Source: Lysobacterales bacterium
Lineage (GTDB): Bacteria; Pseudomonadota; Gammaproteobacteria; Xanthomonadales; SZUA-38
DNA: 58,185 bases
NCBI GenBank assembly: GCA_030065125.1
Contig: JASJDM010000052.1
Coordinates: 1-58,185 of the forward strand
Direction: 5' to 3'
The notes under the pieces are model-generated. The model was given only the letters and a program-made list of their open reading frames with translations, was not told where the DNA came from and ran no database searches. This document shows positions 1-8,943 of the stretch, piece by piece (the stretch's first letter is position 1; each line of letters begins with the position of its first letter). A program made the position numbers and the translations under genes.

Positions 1-744
1 GTGGACAGCTCTGCGGATGACCCCGAATTCCTGCAGCAGCTGGATCAGCGCTGCGCCGGCCACGACCTGCCCCACGTGCTGGTGTCCAGCCGGCTGGATC
101 CCAAGAAGAATATCGGCGGTGTGGTAGAGGCTTACGCGCACTCCAGCGCGCTGCAGGAGAAAGCCCGGCTGGCCCTGTTCGTGCGGGGGGTCACCAACCC
201 CTTCGAAAGCATCGATGCCCTGGCCGAGGGTGAACGCTCGGTGCTGGGACCCATCCTGGAACGCATCGAACAGGCTGGACTGCGGGAAAAGGTGGATTTC
301 TTTGACATCCGCTCCCAGCAGAACCTGGCCGCGGCATACCGGTACTTCGGACGGCGCGGCTCGGTATTCGTGCTGCCGTCATTGTTCGAACCCTTTGGCC
401 TGGCACCCATCGAAGCGGCGGCCTGCGGACTGGCGGTGGTGGCGACAAAAAACGGCGGGCCCACGGAGATTTTCGAAGACGGCTCAGGACTGCTGGTGGA
501 TCCCACGGACCCGGCGGATATGTCCCAGGGCATCGAGCGGGCACTGGCTGAACACGGCCGCCTGGCCGAGGCTGGCCGGCAGCGGGTGCTGTCCACGTAC
601 ACCTGGGACCAGACGGCCGGGCGCTACCTGCGCGCCATCAAACGTCACGTCGAAAGCCCCGGACGGGAGAAAGGCGACGGCTACCGGATCGCGGACCTGG
701 ACGCGTCTGAGCTGATCAGAACCTACGCCGCAGGGCCGCCATAG
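1..744 (+). CDS. Sucrose-phosphate synthase-like GT4 glycosyltransferase (C-terminal part)
   Basis: The gene is cut by the window edge; 247 residues remain, and the GTG at base 1 may be an internal Val codon. What is left is the nucleotide-sugar-binding half of a GT-B fold enzyme: VSSRLDPKKN opens the domain, and LFEPFGLAPIEAAACGL followed by VATKNGGPTEI is the GT4 signature in the form typical of sucrose-phosphate synthases. The family joins UDP- or ADP-glucose to fructose-6-phosphate to make an osmolyte or storage sugar. The substrate cannot be decided from this half. The last 22 nt overlap the 3' end of convergent glgC, another nucleotide-sugar enzyme. Other GT4 sucrose or glucosyl synthases are possible. 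Confidence 0.72.
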   Translation: MDSSADDPEFLQQLDQRCAGHDLPHVLVSSRLDPKKNIGGVVEAYAHSSALQEKARLALFVRGVTNPFESIDALAEGERSVLGPILERIEQAGLREKVDFFDIRSQQNLAAAYRYFGRRGSVFVLPSLFEPFGLAPIEAAACGLAVVATKNGGPTEIFEDGSGLLVDPTDPADMSQGIERALAEHGRLAEAGRQRVLSTYTWDQTAGRYLRAIKRHVESPGREKGDGYRIADLDASELIRTYAAGPP

Positions 745-2039
745 AGTGCTGCCGGCTTGTAGTAGCGGTCTTCGCCCAGCATATCGCGATTAACCACCAC
801 CACGCCGCCCTCGGTGCGGTGATAGCGCTCGGCATCCTCTTCAGGATTCTCACCGATCACGGTTCCCGCCGGCAGGTGGCATCCGTTGTCGATCAGCACG
901 TTGGAGAGTCGGCAGGACTCGCCCACTGAACTCTCCGGCAGGGCCAGTACACCGTCCAGGTGGCAATGGCGCTCGACCTTGACGCCGGAAAACAGCAGGG
1001 ATTTGATCAGGGTCGAATCCGCAACTTCGCAGCCTGCGCTGGCCATGGAGTCCACCATGCGGCACCCGCCTTCGGGCCCGTGATCGACAAACTTGGCCGG
1101 TGGCAACTGGCACTGATAGGTGTAAACCGGCCATTCCGGCTCGTACAGGTCCAGCGGCGGGCCTGCCAGCAGCAGCTCCTGATTGGCGGCATAGTAGGCG
1201 TCGATAGTGCCCACGTCCCGCCAGTAATCCGTGCCGGGTCCATCCTTGGGCAGGGGGTAAGCCAGCACCTTGTGCCCCCTCTTGACTGCGTGGGGGATGA
1301 TGTCGCGGCCAAAGTCATGGCTGCTGTCATCCATCTTGGCGTCCCGCCGCAGTTCCCGGGCCAGATATTCCAGGCTGAAGACGTAGATACCCATGCTGAC
1401 CAGGGCGTTGTCCGGATCATCCGGCAGGGGATCGGGCAGTGCGGGCTTTTCCTGGAAGCCGCGAACCTTGTATTCCGGGTCGACCTGCATGACGCCGAAT
1501 TCCCTGGCTTCATCCACCGGCACCACGTGGCAGGCCACCGTGAGATCAGCGCCCATTTCCACGTGGGTGGCCAGCATTTCACCGTAGTCCATCTTGTAGA
1601 TGTGATCGCCGGCCAGGACCAGCACAAACCGGGGCCCGTGCATCTCCACGATATCCAGACTCTGGTAGACCGCGTCGGCAGTGCCCAGGTACCAGTGTTC
1701 GTCCTCAAGCCACTGCTGGGCGGGAATCAGGTCAAGAAACTCACCGTATTCGTTGTTCAGACCATTCCATCCCTCCACCAGGTGGCGGATCAGTGAATGC
1801 GACTTGTACTGGGTCAGCACGCTGATGCGGCGGATACTGGAATGCAGACAGTTGGACAGAGCAAAGTCGATGATGCGGAATTTGCCCCCAAATGGCACCG
1901 CCGGCTTGGCCCGCCAGTTGGTCAGGGGACCCAATCTCGAACCTTTGCCTCCAGCCAGAATCAGCGCCAGGGTATCCCGGGTGAGTCGGCTGACGAATCG
2001 CGCGGAATGCCGTCCGGCGAGCGTGTCTTGGCTGTCCAT
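723..2039 (-). CDS. glgC: Glucose-1-phosphate adenylyltransferase (ADP-glucose pyrophosphorylase)
   Basis: This enzyme makes ADP-glucose from glucose-1-phosphate and ATP, the committed step of bacterial glycogen synthesis. The 438 residues match the family's usual length. The N-terminal nucleotidyltransferase fold shows LILAGGKGSRLGPLT (about residue 26), the RAKPAVPFGGKFRIIDFALSN stretch, WYLGTADAV, and FVLVLAGDHIYKMDY with the catalytic Asp. SMGIYVF and DFGRDIIP follow, then a C-terminal left-handed beta-helix. The ATG start precedes SRLTRDTLALILAGG, as in other GlgC proteins. No glycogen synthase or branching enzyme is in the window. The gene is convergent with, and overlaps, the glycosyltransferase at 1-744. 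Confidence 0.96.
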   Translation of the reverse strand: MDSQDTLAGRHSARFVSRLTRDTLALILAGGKGSRLGPLTNWRAKPAVPFGGKFRIIDFALSNCLHSSIRRISVLTQYKSHSLIRHLVEGWNGLNNEYGEFLDLIPAQQWLEDEHWYLGTADAVYQSLDIVEMHGPRFVLVLAGDHIYKMDYGEMLATHVEMGADLTVACHVVPVDEAREFGVMQVDPEYKVRGFQEKPALPDPLPDDPDNALVSMGIYVFSLEYLARELRRDAKMDDSSHDFGRDIIPHAVKRGHKVLAYPLPKDGPGTDYWRDVGTIDAYYAANQELLLAGPPLDLYEPEWPVYTYQCQLPPAKFVDHGPEGGCRMVDSMASAGCEVADSTLIKSLLFSGVKVERHCHLDGVLALPESSVGESCRLSNVLIDNGCHLPAGTVIGENPEEDAERYHRTEGGVVVVNRDMLGEDRYYKPAALYGGPAA

Positions 2040-2421
2040 GGGCTAATCATAGCCCAATCCCGGCGGGGCTCCTTTCCGCACATTCCCCTACCCATTCCAG
2101 GCGCCCTGGTCCACAAAAATGCGGAATCCGTCCTGGTCACCGCAGGCGAAGCGATCGCAGGTGGGAACGGGGGCAACTTCACACCAGACGCTTCCCGATT
2201 GGTCACATCACGACACATGGAACTTGACGCTGCAACGCCCTTCTAAAAGATGATCCCCCAGGAGCAGTGGGCCCCCGTTTGGGCACATTTGCCCCGTGAT
2301 TCAAAGACCTGCATGTTTTTCTCACAAGCATTGTGATGATATTCCGACCTGAAGTCGGGTCACCATTGATTGCAGGTCAGGGGGTGCGTATCTTGAGCCC
2401 AGTTTTTTGGAATAGAGTGTC
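2040..2421. other. 382-bp divergent intergenic region (glgC / TPR gene)
   Basis: This gap separates the 5' ends of glgC (minus) and the TPR protein gene (plus). I see a small hairpin at 2344-2360 (CCGAC-CTGAA-GTCGG) and a sigma-70-like promoter for the plus-strand gene, listed separately. No convincing minus-strand promoter, RNA gene or coding region is visible. Confidence 0.5.
2366..2394 (+). promoter_or_regulatory. Candidate sigma-70 promoter for the TPR protein gene
   Basis: A -35-like TTGATT at 2366-2371 is followed after exactly 17 nt by a -10-like TATCTT at 2389-2394. Each hexamer matches four of six consensus positions. The implied start near 2401 would leave a leader of about 20 nt before the ATG at 2422. 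This is a pattern match only. Confidence 0.4.
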
Positions 2422-4797
2422 ATGTCAGATCGTTCATTGATCTCGAACCTGCTGCATCGCCGGGTTCCCCAGTTCCTGGGAATCTACATCGCCGCCACCT
2501 GGATGGCGGTGGAGATCGGCGACTGGATGATCGAGCGGTTTCCGGTGCCAGAAGCCCTCACCTCGTACATCTTCATCGGCATGATCGCCATGCTGCCCAC
2601 GGTGGCGGTGGTGGCCTGGGGGCACGGGGCACCGGGTAAAGACGAGTGGACCCGTTTTGAGTCCGGCTTCACGGGCCTGAACGCGCTGCTGGCCGTGGCC
2701 GCCATGATGCGGTTTGCCGGTGCGCCCATGATGCCGGAAACTCCGCCCGAGATGGCAATGTTGGCCACGGAAACAATCGAAATTGTCAACGACGAGGGCC
2801 AGACCGAGAGCTACGAGGTCGCTCGGGAGGGCTTCAACCAGACCCTGCTGGCGTTCTTCTGGAAGAACAACACCGGCGACGAGGAGCTCGACTGGCTGTC
2901 CTACGCGCTGCCCTGGAGCATGTCCCAGGATCTCAACCGGAACCCGTTGATCCGGATTCAAACCCCGTTTTGGGACCGGCGGATCATCGAACGGCTCAGG
3001 GAGACAGGATTTGCGCTGGGTGTGGGTGAGCCACGATCGTTGAGCCTGCAAATTGCACGGGAACGCCAGATCCGCCAGATCGTGACCGGAGAATTCGGTC
3101 GAAACGAGCAAGGCTCCCTCACGTTCAAGACCCGGCTGCTGGATGTGGAAACCGGTGCACTGGTGTCCGAGTTCACGCAGAATCTCGATGACTGGCTGGA
3201 TGCGGCTGATGCCCTGTCCGGAAGCATCCGCGACCAGCTGCTGGAAGAGGTCAAAACTGATTCCATTGTCACCGAGCTCACCATCAAGGAGCACACCAGC
3301 GATTCGGAAGACGCCATTCAATCGCTGATTGAAGCCCTGAGACTGCGATCCTTTGACAACGACTACGCCGGCGCTGCAGCGGCCGCGGACAGAGCCATCG
3401 AGCTGGATCCAACATTCGCCGAAGCTCACGTCAACGCTCACATGATCAACCGTTTCGCTGCAAACATGGAAAAGGCCCTGGATCATGCCCAAAAGGCCCT
3501 GGCCTTGGACTACAAACTCTATTCGGAAACCAAGTACGCGCTGAAAGCCAACATTTACGCCATCCAGGGCCAGATCAGCCAGGCTCTGCGCACACTGGAG
3601 CTCACCCGCAAGATCCACCCGGACAGCATCGACGTGTATGAGAACCTCGGCCGCAACTACCTGCTCACCAGTCGTATCGAGGAAGCCAGAGAATCTTTCG
3701 AAAAGCTGCTGGAACTCGATCCGACCCGGACCGACACCTTGCTCAGCCTGGCGACGACCTACCGGCTGCAGCAGGAGCCGGATAAGGCCCTTGAACTGGC
3801 GGGCCGGTTCCTCGAGGAAAACCCCGAAGACGCCGACGCCTACATGTTTGTCGGCCGAACACATTTGCAGACCGGCAGCTTCGAGGACGCCCGGATAGCC
3901 TTTGAGGAAGCCGCCTTTCGCGAGACCGACGCCGTTCGCGGCGAGGTGGCCCTGGCCCTGCTTACCGCCCGGGAAGGGTATCCGGACCGGGCGATGAATG
4001 CGCTGCTGGCCATCAGCGAGCGGGATCTGCCGGACCGTCAGCAGTTCGAAGTGCAGCAGGCACTGCTGCGCGTTTACCTGAATTCCGGCCAGGTCGACAA
4101 TGCGATAGAGGCATTGGATCGTCAACAGCAGGCGGCCGCCTCATTTGTGCCGCCGGCACTGCGGCTTGTTCAGTTGGAAGGTCAGCGTTCTGCCCTGCTG
4201 GCCATGACGGGAGACGCCGAGGCCGCCCTGGAGGCCGCCCGCGCGGTGAAAGAGCAACTCAGCCCACCCCTGAGCGGACTGATGGGGATACCCTATCTCG
4301 ACATCTACTACCACCTGGATATGGCGGACGAGTATCGGGCCGAGTTCAAGGAGATCGAGCAGTTTGCCCAACGTTTCGATTTTCCCATGCTGAAAGATTT
4401 CATGGACATGTACCGGGGGCGCATGGAGCGTTTTGATCAGCGCTACGAAGAAGCCACCGCCGCCTACGACCAGACGATAAAAAGCTTCGCCCAGATGGTG
4501 GTCACGCTGGACGATCCCTCGACCCTGGAAGGGGTCATGCTGGAAAGAGCCCGGGTGCTGCGCGAATCCGGCAAGCCGGACCAGGCCGCCATTGCCGCAT
4601 CGCAGCTGTTGAACAGCAATCCAGGAAATACAAGCATGCGGCTGGAACTGGCCCATTCTTACTTCGCCCAGGGGTTTGCGGAAAAAGCCCAGGCCGAGAT
4701 CAATGAGCTGAAAAACCTGTGGCGGGATGCCGATCCTGAATTTATTTACCTGAAGCGGCTGGCGGACCTGGAAGACCAGATCGCGTCCGGCAACTGA
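2422..4797 (+). CDS. Membrane-anchored TPR repeat protein with FlgO/TolB-like domain
   Basis: The 791-residue protein has a hydrophobic N-terminus with roughly three membrane segments (about residues 13-33, 45-66 and 82-97). A globular region at about 120-290 follows, with features of the TolB-N/FlgO-like domain found in gammaproteobacterial TPR and cyclase-like proteins (FWDRRIIERL, REROR-type basic stretch, DVETGALVSEF). From about 310 to the end, helix-turn-helix repeats of TPR type dominate (AHVNAHMINRFAANMEKAL, YENLGRNYLLTSRIEEA). TPRs mediate protein-protein contacts; the partner is unknown. The RBS is weak (GGAATAGAG). It is followed at once by msrA, possibly as one operon. I do not assign a specific function. 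Confidence 0.7.
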   Translation: MSDRSLISNLLHRRVPQFLGIYIAATWMAVEIGDWMIERFPVPEALTSYIFIGMIAMLPTVAVVAWGHGAPGKDEWTRFESGFTGLNALLAVAAMMRFAGAPMMPETPPEMAMLATETIEIVNDEGQTESYEVAREGFNQTLLAFFWKNNTGDEELDWLSYALPWSMSQDLNRNPLIRIQTPFWDRRIIERLRETGFALGVGEPRSLSLQIARERQIRQIVTGEFGRNEQGSLTFKTRLLDVETGALVSEFTQNLDDWLDAADALSGSIRDQLLEEVKTDSIVTELTIKEHTSDSEDAIQSLIEALRLRSFDNDYAGAAAAADRAIELDPTFAEAHVNAHMINRFAANMEKALDHAQKALALDYKLYSETKYALKANIYAIQGQISQALRTLELTRKIHPDSIDVYENLGRNYLLTSRIEEARESFEKLLELDPTRTDTLLSLATTYRLQQEPDKALELAGRFLEENPEDADAYMFVGRTHLQTGSFEDARIAFEEAAFRETDAVRGEVALALLTAREGYPDRAMNALLAISERDLPDRQQFEVQQALLRVYLNSGQVDNAIEALDRQQQAAASFVPPALRLVQLEGQRSALLAMTGDAEAALEAARAVKEQLSPPLSGLMGIPYLDIYYHLDMADEYRAEFKEIEQFAQRFDFPMLKDFMDMYRGRMERFDQRYEEATAAYDQTIKSFAQMVVTLDDPSTLEGVMLERARVLRESGKPDQAAIAASQLLNSNPGNTSMRLELAHSYFAQGFAEKAQAEINELKNLWRDADPEFIYLKRLADLEDQIASGN

Positions 4798-4857
4798 GTG
4801 CGAAAGCGGCCCGGCACCTGCCCGGTCCAATTCCTGGAACACAATGGAATCCAACTT

Positions 4858-5484
4858 ATGATCAGACAACTTCGAGTCCTGTTGCTGGGCGGTTTGATGT
4901 GCCTGCCGGCAGCCCAGCTGCTGGCGGATGATCAAACCGCCAAGGCCACCTTCGCCGGCGGATGTTTCTGGTGCGTGGAGGCCGATTTCGACAAGGTCGA
5001 CGGCGTGTTGTCCACCACCTCCGGATTCATTGGGGGGCAAACGGTCAACCCAAGCTACGAGCAGGTGGTGTCGGGGCGCACCGGCCACACCGAAGCCGTG
5101 GAAATCGTTTATGATCCCGGCGTCGTCAGCTTCGAACAACTGCTCCAGGTGTTCTGGTTGAATATCGACCCCACCGTCAGCAACCGGCAGTTTTGTGACA
5201 CCGGATCCCAGTACCGGACCGGCATTTTCTTTCACGACCAGGAACAGCAGCGTCTGGCCCAGGCGTCCTCCGAGGCCGTGGCCGAACGCTGGGGGTTCGA
5301 CGTCAAAACCGAAATCGAGGCGGCTGGTCCTTTTTACCCCGCTGAGAAGTACCACCAGGACTACTACCTGAAGAACCCCATTCGCTATCGCTACTACCGC
5401 ACGGGCTGCGGACGGGACCGCCGCCTTCGGCAGCTTTATGACGGGGCCGACCAGGCCTTTGAATTGTCCACGGCATCTTCCTGA
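4858..5484 (+). CDS. msrA: Exported peptide-methionine (S)-S-oxide reductase
   Basis: This enzyme reduces methionine-S-sulfoxide in oxidised proteins. The catalytic motif GGCFWCVE lies just after the leader, and YHQDYY and a C-terminal GCGRD Cys (candidate resolving Cys) are present. I chose the ATG at 4858 because it begins a clean signal peptide (charged MIRQLR, hydrophobic LLLGGLMCLPAA, then a small-residue cleavage region). A GTG at 4798 would add a non-signal-like extension. The product is therefore probably periplasmic, where many MsrAs are cytosolic. No MsrB is adjacent. The last 49 bp overlap the convergent gene at 5436-5987. Confidence 0.93.
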   Translation: MIRQLRVLLLGGLMCLPAAQLLADDQTAKATFAGGCFWCVEADFDKVDGVLSTTSGFIGGQTVNPSYEQVVSGRTGHTEAVEIVYDPGVVSFEQLLQVFWLNIDPTVSNRQFCDTGSQYRTGIFFHDQEQQRLAQASSEAVAERWGFDVKTEIEAAGPFYPAEKYHQDYYLKNPIRYRYYRTGCGRDRRLRQLYDGADQAFELSTASS

Positions 5485-5987
5485 CCGACCCGGTTTCGCA
5501 CCCTCCGGACCGGCACGCCGCAGGCATCAATGTGAGCCATCAGGCGCCGCCGGGACCGCGCGGCCAGTCCGGTCAGGCGGTGGCTGGCCCGGCGCTGTTC
5601 CGGGTATTCCAGCACCAGGAACGCCTCCTTCAGGCGGCCCCTCGGCCAGCGCTCCACGTGGTAAGCAGCCAGGGCCTGCTCCAGATCCAGGGGCACCTCG
5701 CCGTAACGCGGCCAGGTTCCCTTGCGAAAGGTCACCCGTTCCGGCGTCATGACAATGCGCTCCAGCAGCACGTCCGGCAGCCACAGCATCGCCAGCGCCA
5801 GAGCCGTGATGGCCATCAATCGCCGCTGCCCGTGAAATCGGAGGGCAATGGCGATCAGCCAGCACAGCAGGGCGCCGGCCAGCAACCAGGGTATGGGCCC
5901 GACGTTGATCTTCAATAACTGGCTGCAGCTTGCATCCACTACCGCATACGCGGCAAATACGGCGAAATCCGGCCAGGGCGGGCCCAT
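5436..5987 (-). CDS. Hypothetical inner-membrane protein with basic cytosolic tail
   Basis: I do not recognise the family. The 183-residue product has three predicted membrane helices in its first 80 residues (about 8-27, 30-51 and 57-78). A soluble, arginine-rich C-terminal half of about 100 residues follows (RWPRGRLKEAF, RSRRRLMAHIDACG). An AGGG sits about 10 nt before the ATG. The 3' end overlaps msrA by 49 bp on the opposite strand, so the last 16 codons could be dispensable or the true stop region shared. The gene stands alone, divergent from the PGPGW gene at 6029. Confidence 0.6.
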   Translation of the reverse strand: MGPPWPDFAVFAAYAVVDASCSQLLKINVGPIPWLLAGALLCWLIAIALRFHGQRRLMAITALALAMLWLPDVLLERIVMTPERVTFRKGTWPRYGEVPLDLEQALAAYHVERWPRGRLKEAFLVLEYPEQRRASHRLTGLAARSRRRLMAHIDACGVPVRRVRNRVGQEDAVDNSKAWSAPS

Positions 5988-6028
5988 CTTTTGGCCCTTG
6001 TGATTGAAGCCACTGCGGCGGGATCATA

Positions 6029-6283
6029 GTGGCAGGCCAGACGGAGCGTTTTCTTTTCAGTACCTACTCAGCCTATAAACTTGCTCGAAGACTGATTATT
6101 GGCGTGGTGGGTGGCACCATCACGCTGCTGGGGGTGGCATTGCTGGTGCTACCGGGTCCGGCATTCATTGTCCTGCCGCTTGGACTGGCCATCCTGGGAG
6201 TGGAATTCCTGTGGGCGCGTCGTCTGCTGCGCAAGGTGCGCGACAGTCTCAGCCGGAACAACCGTAATTCGACATCACCCTAA
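6029..6283 (+). CDS. PGPGW-type small transmembrane protein
   Basis: The 84-residue protein starts at GTG, preceded by GCGGGAT. Two membrane helices flank the signature LVLPGPAFIVLPLGLAILG. This matches the putative transmembrane PGPGW family, which usually has this length and a basic C-terminus, here WARRLLRKVRDSL. The biochemical role of the family is unknown. The last 9 bp overlap the 3' end of the convergent ACT-domain gene. Confidence 0.8.
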   Translation: MAGQTERFLFSTYSAYKLARRLIIGVVGGTITLLGVALLVLPGPAFIVLPLGLAILGVEFLWARRLLRKVRDSLSRNNRNSTSP

Positions 6284-6646
6284 TACGTGGTGGTCGTGGC
6301 CTTCCAGCGCCTTGACCGCCGTTTCCAGGTCCGTTTCTGCCACCAGGATGATGTCGGTGTCATAGGTTGACAACACAAAAATACTGACCGACGCGCGCTT
6401 CAACACATCGGATACCTGGGCCAGGATGCCGATCTCGGAAAAATCCAGCGGCCCCTGGATCTCCAGGGCCCGCCAGGGCTGCTGACTGCGTACCCCCGCC
6501 GGGACCCGCTCAGCTTCGCACACAATGGATAACTCGCTGGCGGTGCGCGTAACCGAGGTCCATCCCCCATCCGCCCATTTCGGCACCGCGCAACCAGGCT
6601 CCATCCGGCTGACCGCCAGCACTTCGGGCAATAGTCTGAAATTCAA
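6275..6646 (-). CDS. ACT domain-containing protein
   Basis: The 123-residue protein looks like a paired ACT-fold protein of the small stand-alone type. Its C-terminal half (QGPLDFSEIGILAQVSDVLKRASVSIFVLS read in pieces: DFSEIGILAQVSD, SIFVLSTYDTDIILV) is the clearest part. ACT folds bind small ligands, often amino acids, and regulate partner enzymes. No enzyme domain is attached. The start ATG overlaps the stop of the upstream small membrane protein by 4 nt, so the two are probably translationally coupled. The ligand is unknown. Confidence 0.8.
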   Translation of the reverse strand: MNFRLLPEVLAVSRMEPGCAVPKWADGGWTSVTRTASELSIVCEAERVPAGVRSQQPWRALEIQGPLDFSEIGILAQVSDVLKRASVSIFVLSTYDTDIILVAETDLETAVKALEGHDHHVLG

Positions 6647-6861
6647 GGTTTCGGTCGGTTGATCAGCGCCAGCACGATGATCACGGTCTCGGCCAGGACC
6701 AGGAAGGCTCCGACCCCCACCAGGGACCAGCTCAACACCGGATCCGATAGCAGGGAGCCGTCATTCTGGCCGGTCAGTCCCACCACACCCAACACCAGCA
6801 TGATGGCACCGGCCGCCCCGATGGCCAGGGCTAGCGGCGGAAATGGTAAAGAATTGCTCAT
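6643..6861 (-). CDS. Small two-helix membrane protein
   Basis: This 72-residue hypothetical protein has two clear membrane helices (about residues 8-30 and 44-67) joined by a short polar loop (TGQNDGSLLSDP), and a short basic tail (NRPKP). I recognise no named family. The stop overlaps the ATG of the ACT-domain gene by 4 nt. Good codon use, clear hydrophobic periodicity and this coupling argue that it is real. Confidence 0.6.
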   Translation of the reverse strand: MSNSLPFPPLALAIGAAGAIMLVLGVVGLTGQNDGSLLSDPVLSWSLVGVGAFLVLAETVIIVLALINRPKP

Positions 6862-6897
6862 GGTGCAGCCTCTTTTTTCCGGGCATTTTATCCCAGA

Positions 6898-8919
6898 TCA
6901 GGCCGATATCTGCCTGGCCCCACCAATATTGTCCAACACGTGACCCACCAGGTCGTCGGCGTGCAGCAGCCCCACCAGTTCCCGATTGTCCCGCGACCGC
7001 ACCACCGGCATCCACTTGAAGCCCCGATCCCGCATGGTGCTGGCCGCGATAGAACACCGCTCACCGGCACAGGCCGCGGCGGGCTCTTCGGTCATGACAT
7101 CCCCGACAGTGACGTGGATTCCCCGGGCCAGGCCGCTGATCAGGTCGGTCCTGGTCACCATGCCCACCAGGGTTTGCTGATCCAACACAAAAGCCAGCGG
7201 CTCATGACTCTGGCGCAGGGCCTGAAACGCCTGCAGCGCCGGCATCTGGGGATCCAGGCTGGCGGCCGGCGGCGGCCGCATCAATGCCTCGGCTCGACTG
7301 GCGTCAAGAATGTCCAGGGCCTGGGGTGCATCGTGCCAGAAAGGCTTGTGGGTCAGCATGGCCTTGTGCAGCATGCCTTCCACCGGTTTCAGGGCACCGG
7401 ACATTCGCTCCAGAAAATCTTCTGCCAGGCTGATGGCCTCGGTGTTGCTGCGAGCCCGCAGAGCAAGCTGTTCTTCGGAAAAGCTGTCCAGGGTGTGCCG
7501 GCCGATCAGCTCGCCTTTGCCAATCACCGTCAATACCCGCTCCGCAGCCCCCGTTTGGACCAGCTCGCATTCGCCGCTTTCGATGGCGTACAACGACGGA
7601 CCAACGGTCCGACTGTCAAGAATGGTCTCGCCCGCCGCAAAAAAATTCCGCGTCACCGGCTGCGTGCTGACTGTGCTGAAGGCACTCAGGTCCCTGGGAA
7701 AAACAAGTTCCCAGGCCCAATCGATGCCCACCTTGATCTTTTGCAGGAATGAAGGGAGCTTGACCAGGAACGCGCTCCGCCATAGCCAGAAGGCAAAAAA
7801 CCCGGAAACCTTGATCCCAAACAGTTCCGCCACACCCTTGCGATTTCCGATTCCCGCAGCAACACCCACCGGCTTGAATCGAAACGGCAAGGTCGGCTGA
7901 TCATGAATCCGGCGGGCAATATTGCGGGCCGCCTGCCGTCCCTGTCGCTCCGCAAACTGCGCCGTAGGCGGCGACACCTGGCCGTCCTGGGTATTCAGAA
8001 CATGTGCACAGTCGCCTATGGCCCAAAGGCACTCCTGACCTTTGACGCGCATGTCCGGGCTGGTGAGGATGCGCCCCCTTTCCGTCGGCACACCCAGGCG
8101 TTGCACCAGCTCGCTGGCCGTATTGCCCACGGTGCAAACCACCGTCCCGCCAGCGACCATCTCGCCAGTGGTGAGTTTCACACCCTGGCGGGTGACCACC
8201 TCGGCCCGGCTTTCCAGTTCGAAGCTGACGCCGTTGCGCTGCATCCGATCCAGGGCAAAGCCCCGCAACCGGGAGGTCACCTCGGGCAGAATCTCGGCGC
8301 GGGAATGAACCAGGGTGACGCGAATATCGGACTCGGATACGTTGGGGTAATACTTCAGCGCATGCCGTGCCAGGTCATTGATTTCACCAGCGACTTCGAC
8401 CCCGCTGAATCCACCGCCGATGACCACGAAGGATGTCAACCAGCGCCGCAGGTCCGGGTCCTCGGTCGCGTCAGCCTGCTCCAGCCGCTCCATGACCCTG
8501 AGGCGCATGGCAATGGCGTCCCCGATGGTCTTCAGCGGGAGCGCGTGACTGGCCATGCCCGGCACCCGACCCAGGTCGACCCGGTTGCCGACCGCCAGCA
8601 CGAGGTGGTCAAACGTCATCGTGCCCGTGCCGCCGTCGAATCGCCGGAAAGTCACCTGGCGGCCTTCCAGGTCCACCTCGGTGACGGTTTCGGCGCGGCA
8701 GTGCACACCTTTCAGCATCTGCCGCAAAGGGCCGGTCACTGCCCGCGGGTTCAGAGACGAACCCGCCACATCGGCCAGCAGTGGGGTGAACACCATGTAG
8801 TTCACCTTGTTGAACATGACAATCCGGGCGTCAGGCAGTTCTCGACGCAGCACCCGGGCACACTTCACTCCAGCAAATCCCCCACCGACGATGACAATGC
8901 ATGGCTGGTTCATGGACAT
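6898..8919 (-). CDS. NDH-2-like FAD/NAD(P) oxidoreductase fused to cNMP-like domain and CBS pair
   Basis: This is a 673-residue three-part protein. Residues 1-430 are a type II NADH dehydrogenase-like flavoprotein: FAD-binding VIVGGGFAGVK (9-19), a second dinucleotide fold VVIGGGFSGVEVAGE (165-179), the FAD-closing LWAIGDCAH (298-306), and the C-terminal amphipathic membrane-contact region (FWLWRSAFLVKLPSFLQ, 377-393). Residues about 420-525 resemble a cyclic-nucleotide-binding-like beta-roll (FFAAGETILDSRTVG, YAIESGECELV, GKGELIG). Residues about 555-668 form a CBS pair (GMVTRTDLISGL, VGDVMTEEP, GLLHADDLVGHVL). NDH-2 enzymes pass electrons from NADH to quinone without pumping protons. The extra domains suggest ligand or adenylate control, which is inference. 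Confidence 0.85.
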   Translation of the reverse strand: MSMNQPCIVIVGGGFAGVKCARVLRRELPDARIVMFNKVNYMVFTPLLADVAGSSLNPRAVTGPLRQMLKGVHCRAETVTEVDLEGRQVTFRRFDGGTGTMTFDHLVLAVGNRVDLGRVPGMASHALPLKTIGDAIAMRLRVMERLEQADATEDPDLRRWLTSFVVIGGGFSGVEVAGEINDLARHALKYYPNVSESDIRVTLVHSRAEILPEVTSRLRGFALDRMQRNGVSFELESRAEVVTRQGVKLTTGEMVAGGTVVCTVGNTASELVQRLGVPTERGRILTSPDMRVKGQECLWAIGDCAHVLNTQDGQVSPPTAQFAERQGRQAARNIARRIHDQPTLPFRFKPVGVAAGIGNRKGVAELFGIKVSGFFAFWLWRSAFLVKLPSFLQKIKVGIDWAWELVFPRDLSAFSTVSTQPVTRNFFAAGETILDSRTVGPSLYAIESGECELVQTGAAERVLTVIGKGELIGRHTLDSFSEEQLALRARSNTEAISLAEDFLERMSGALKPVEGMLHKAMLTHKPFWHDAPQALDILDASRAEALMRPPPAASLDPQMPALQAFQALRQSHEPLAFVLDQQTLVGMVTRTDLISGLARGIHVTVGDVMTEEPAAACAGERCSIAASTMRDRGFKWMPVVRSRDNRELVGLLHADDLVGHVLDNIGGARQISA

Positions 8920-8943
8920 GCGCCTGCGGTCCCCGTGATCCGG

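Noticed and set aside
5436..5484. Possible frameshift in msrA or its neighbour because their 3' ends overlap by 49 bp
   Set aside because: MsrA is complete through its C-terminal Cys, and the convergent frame is uninterrupted; overlapping convergent ends are common in this window.
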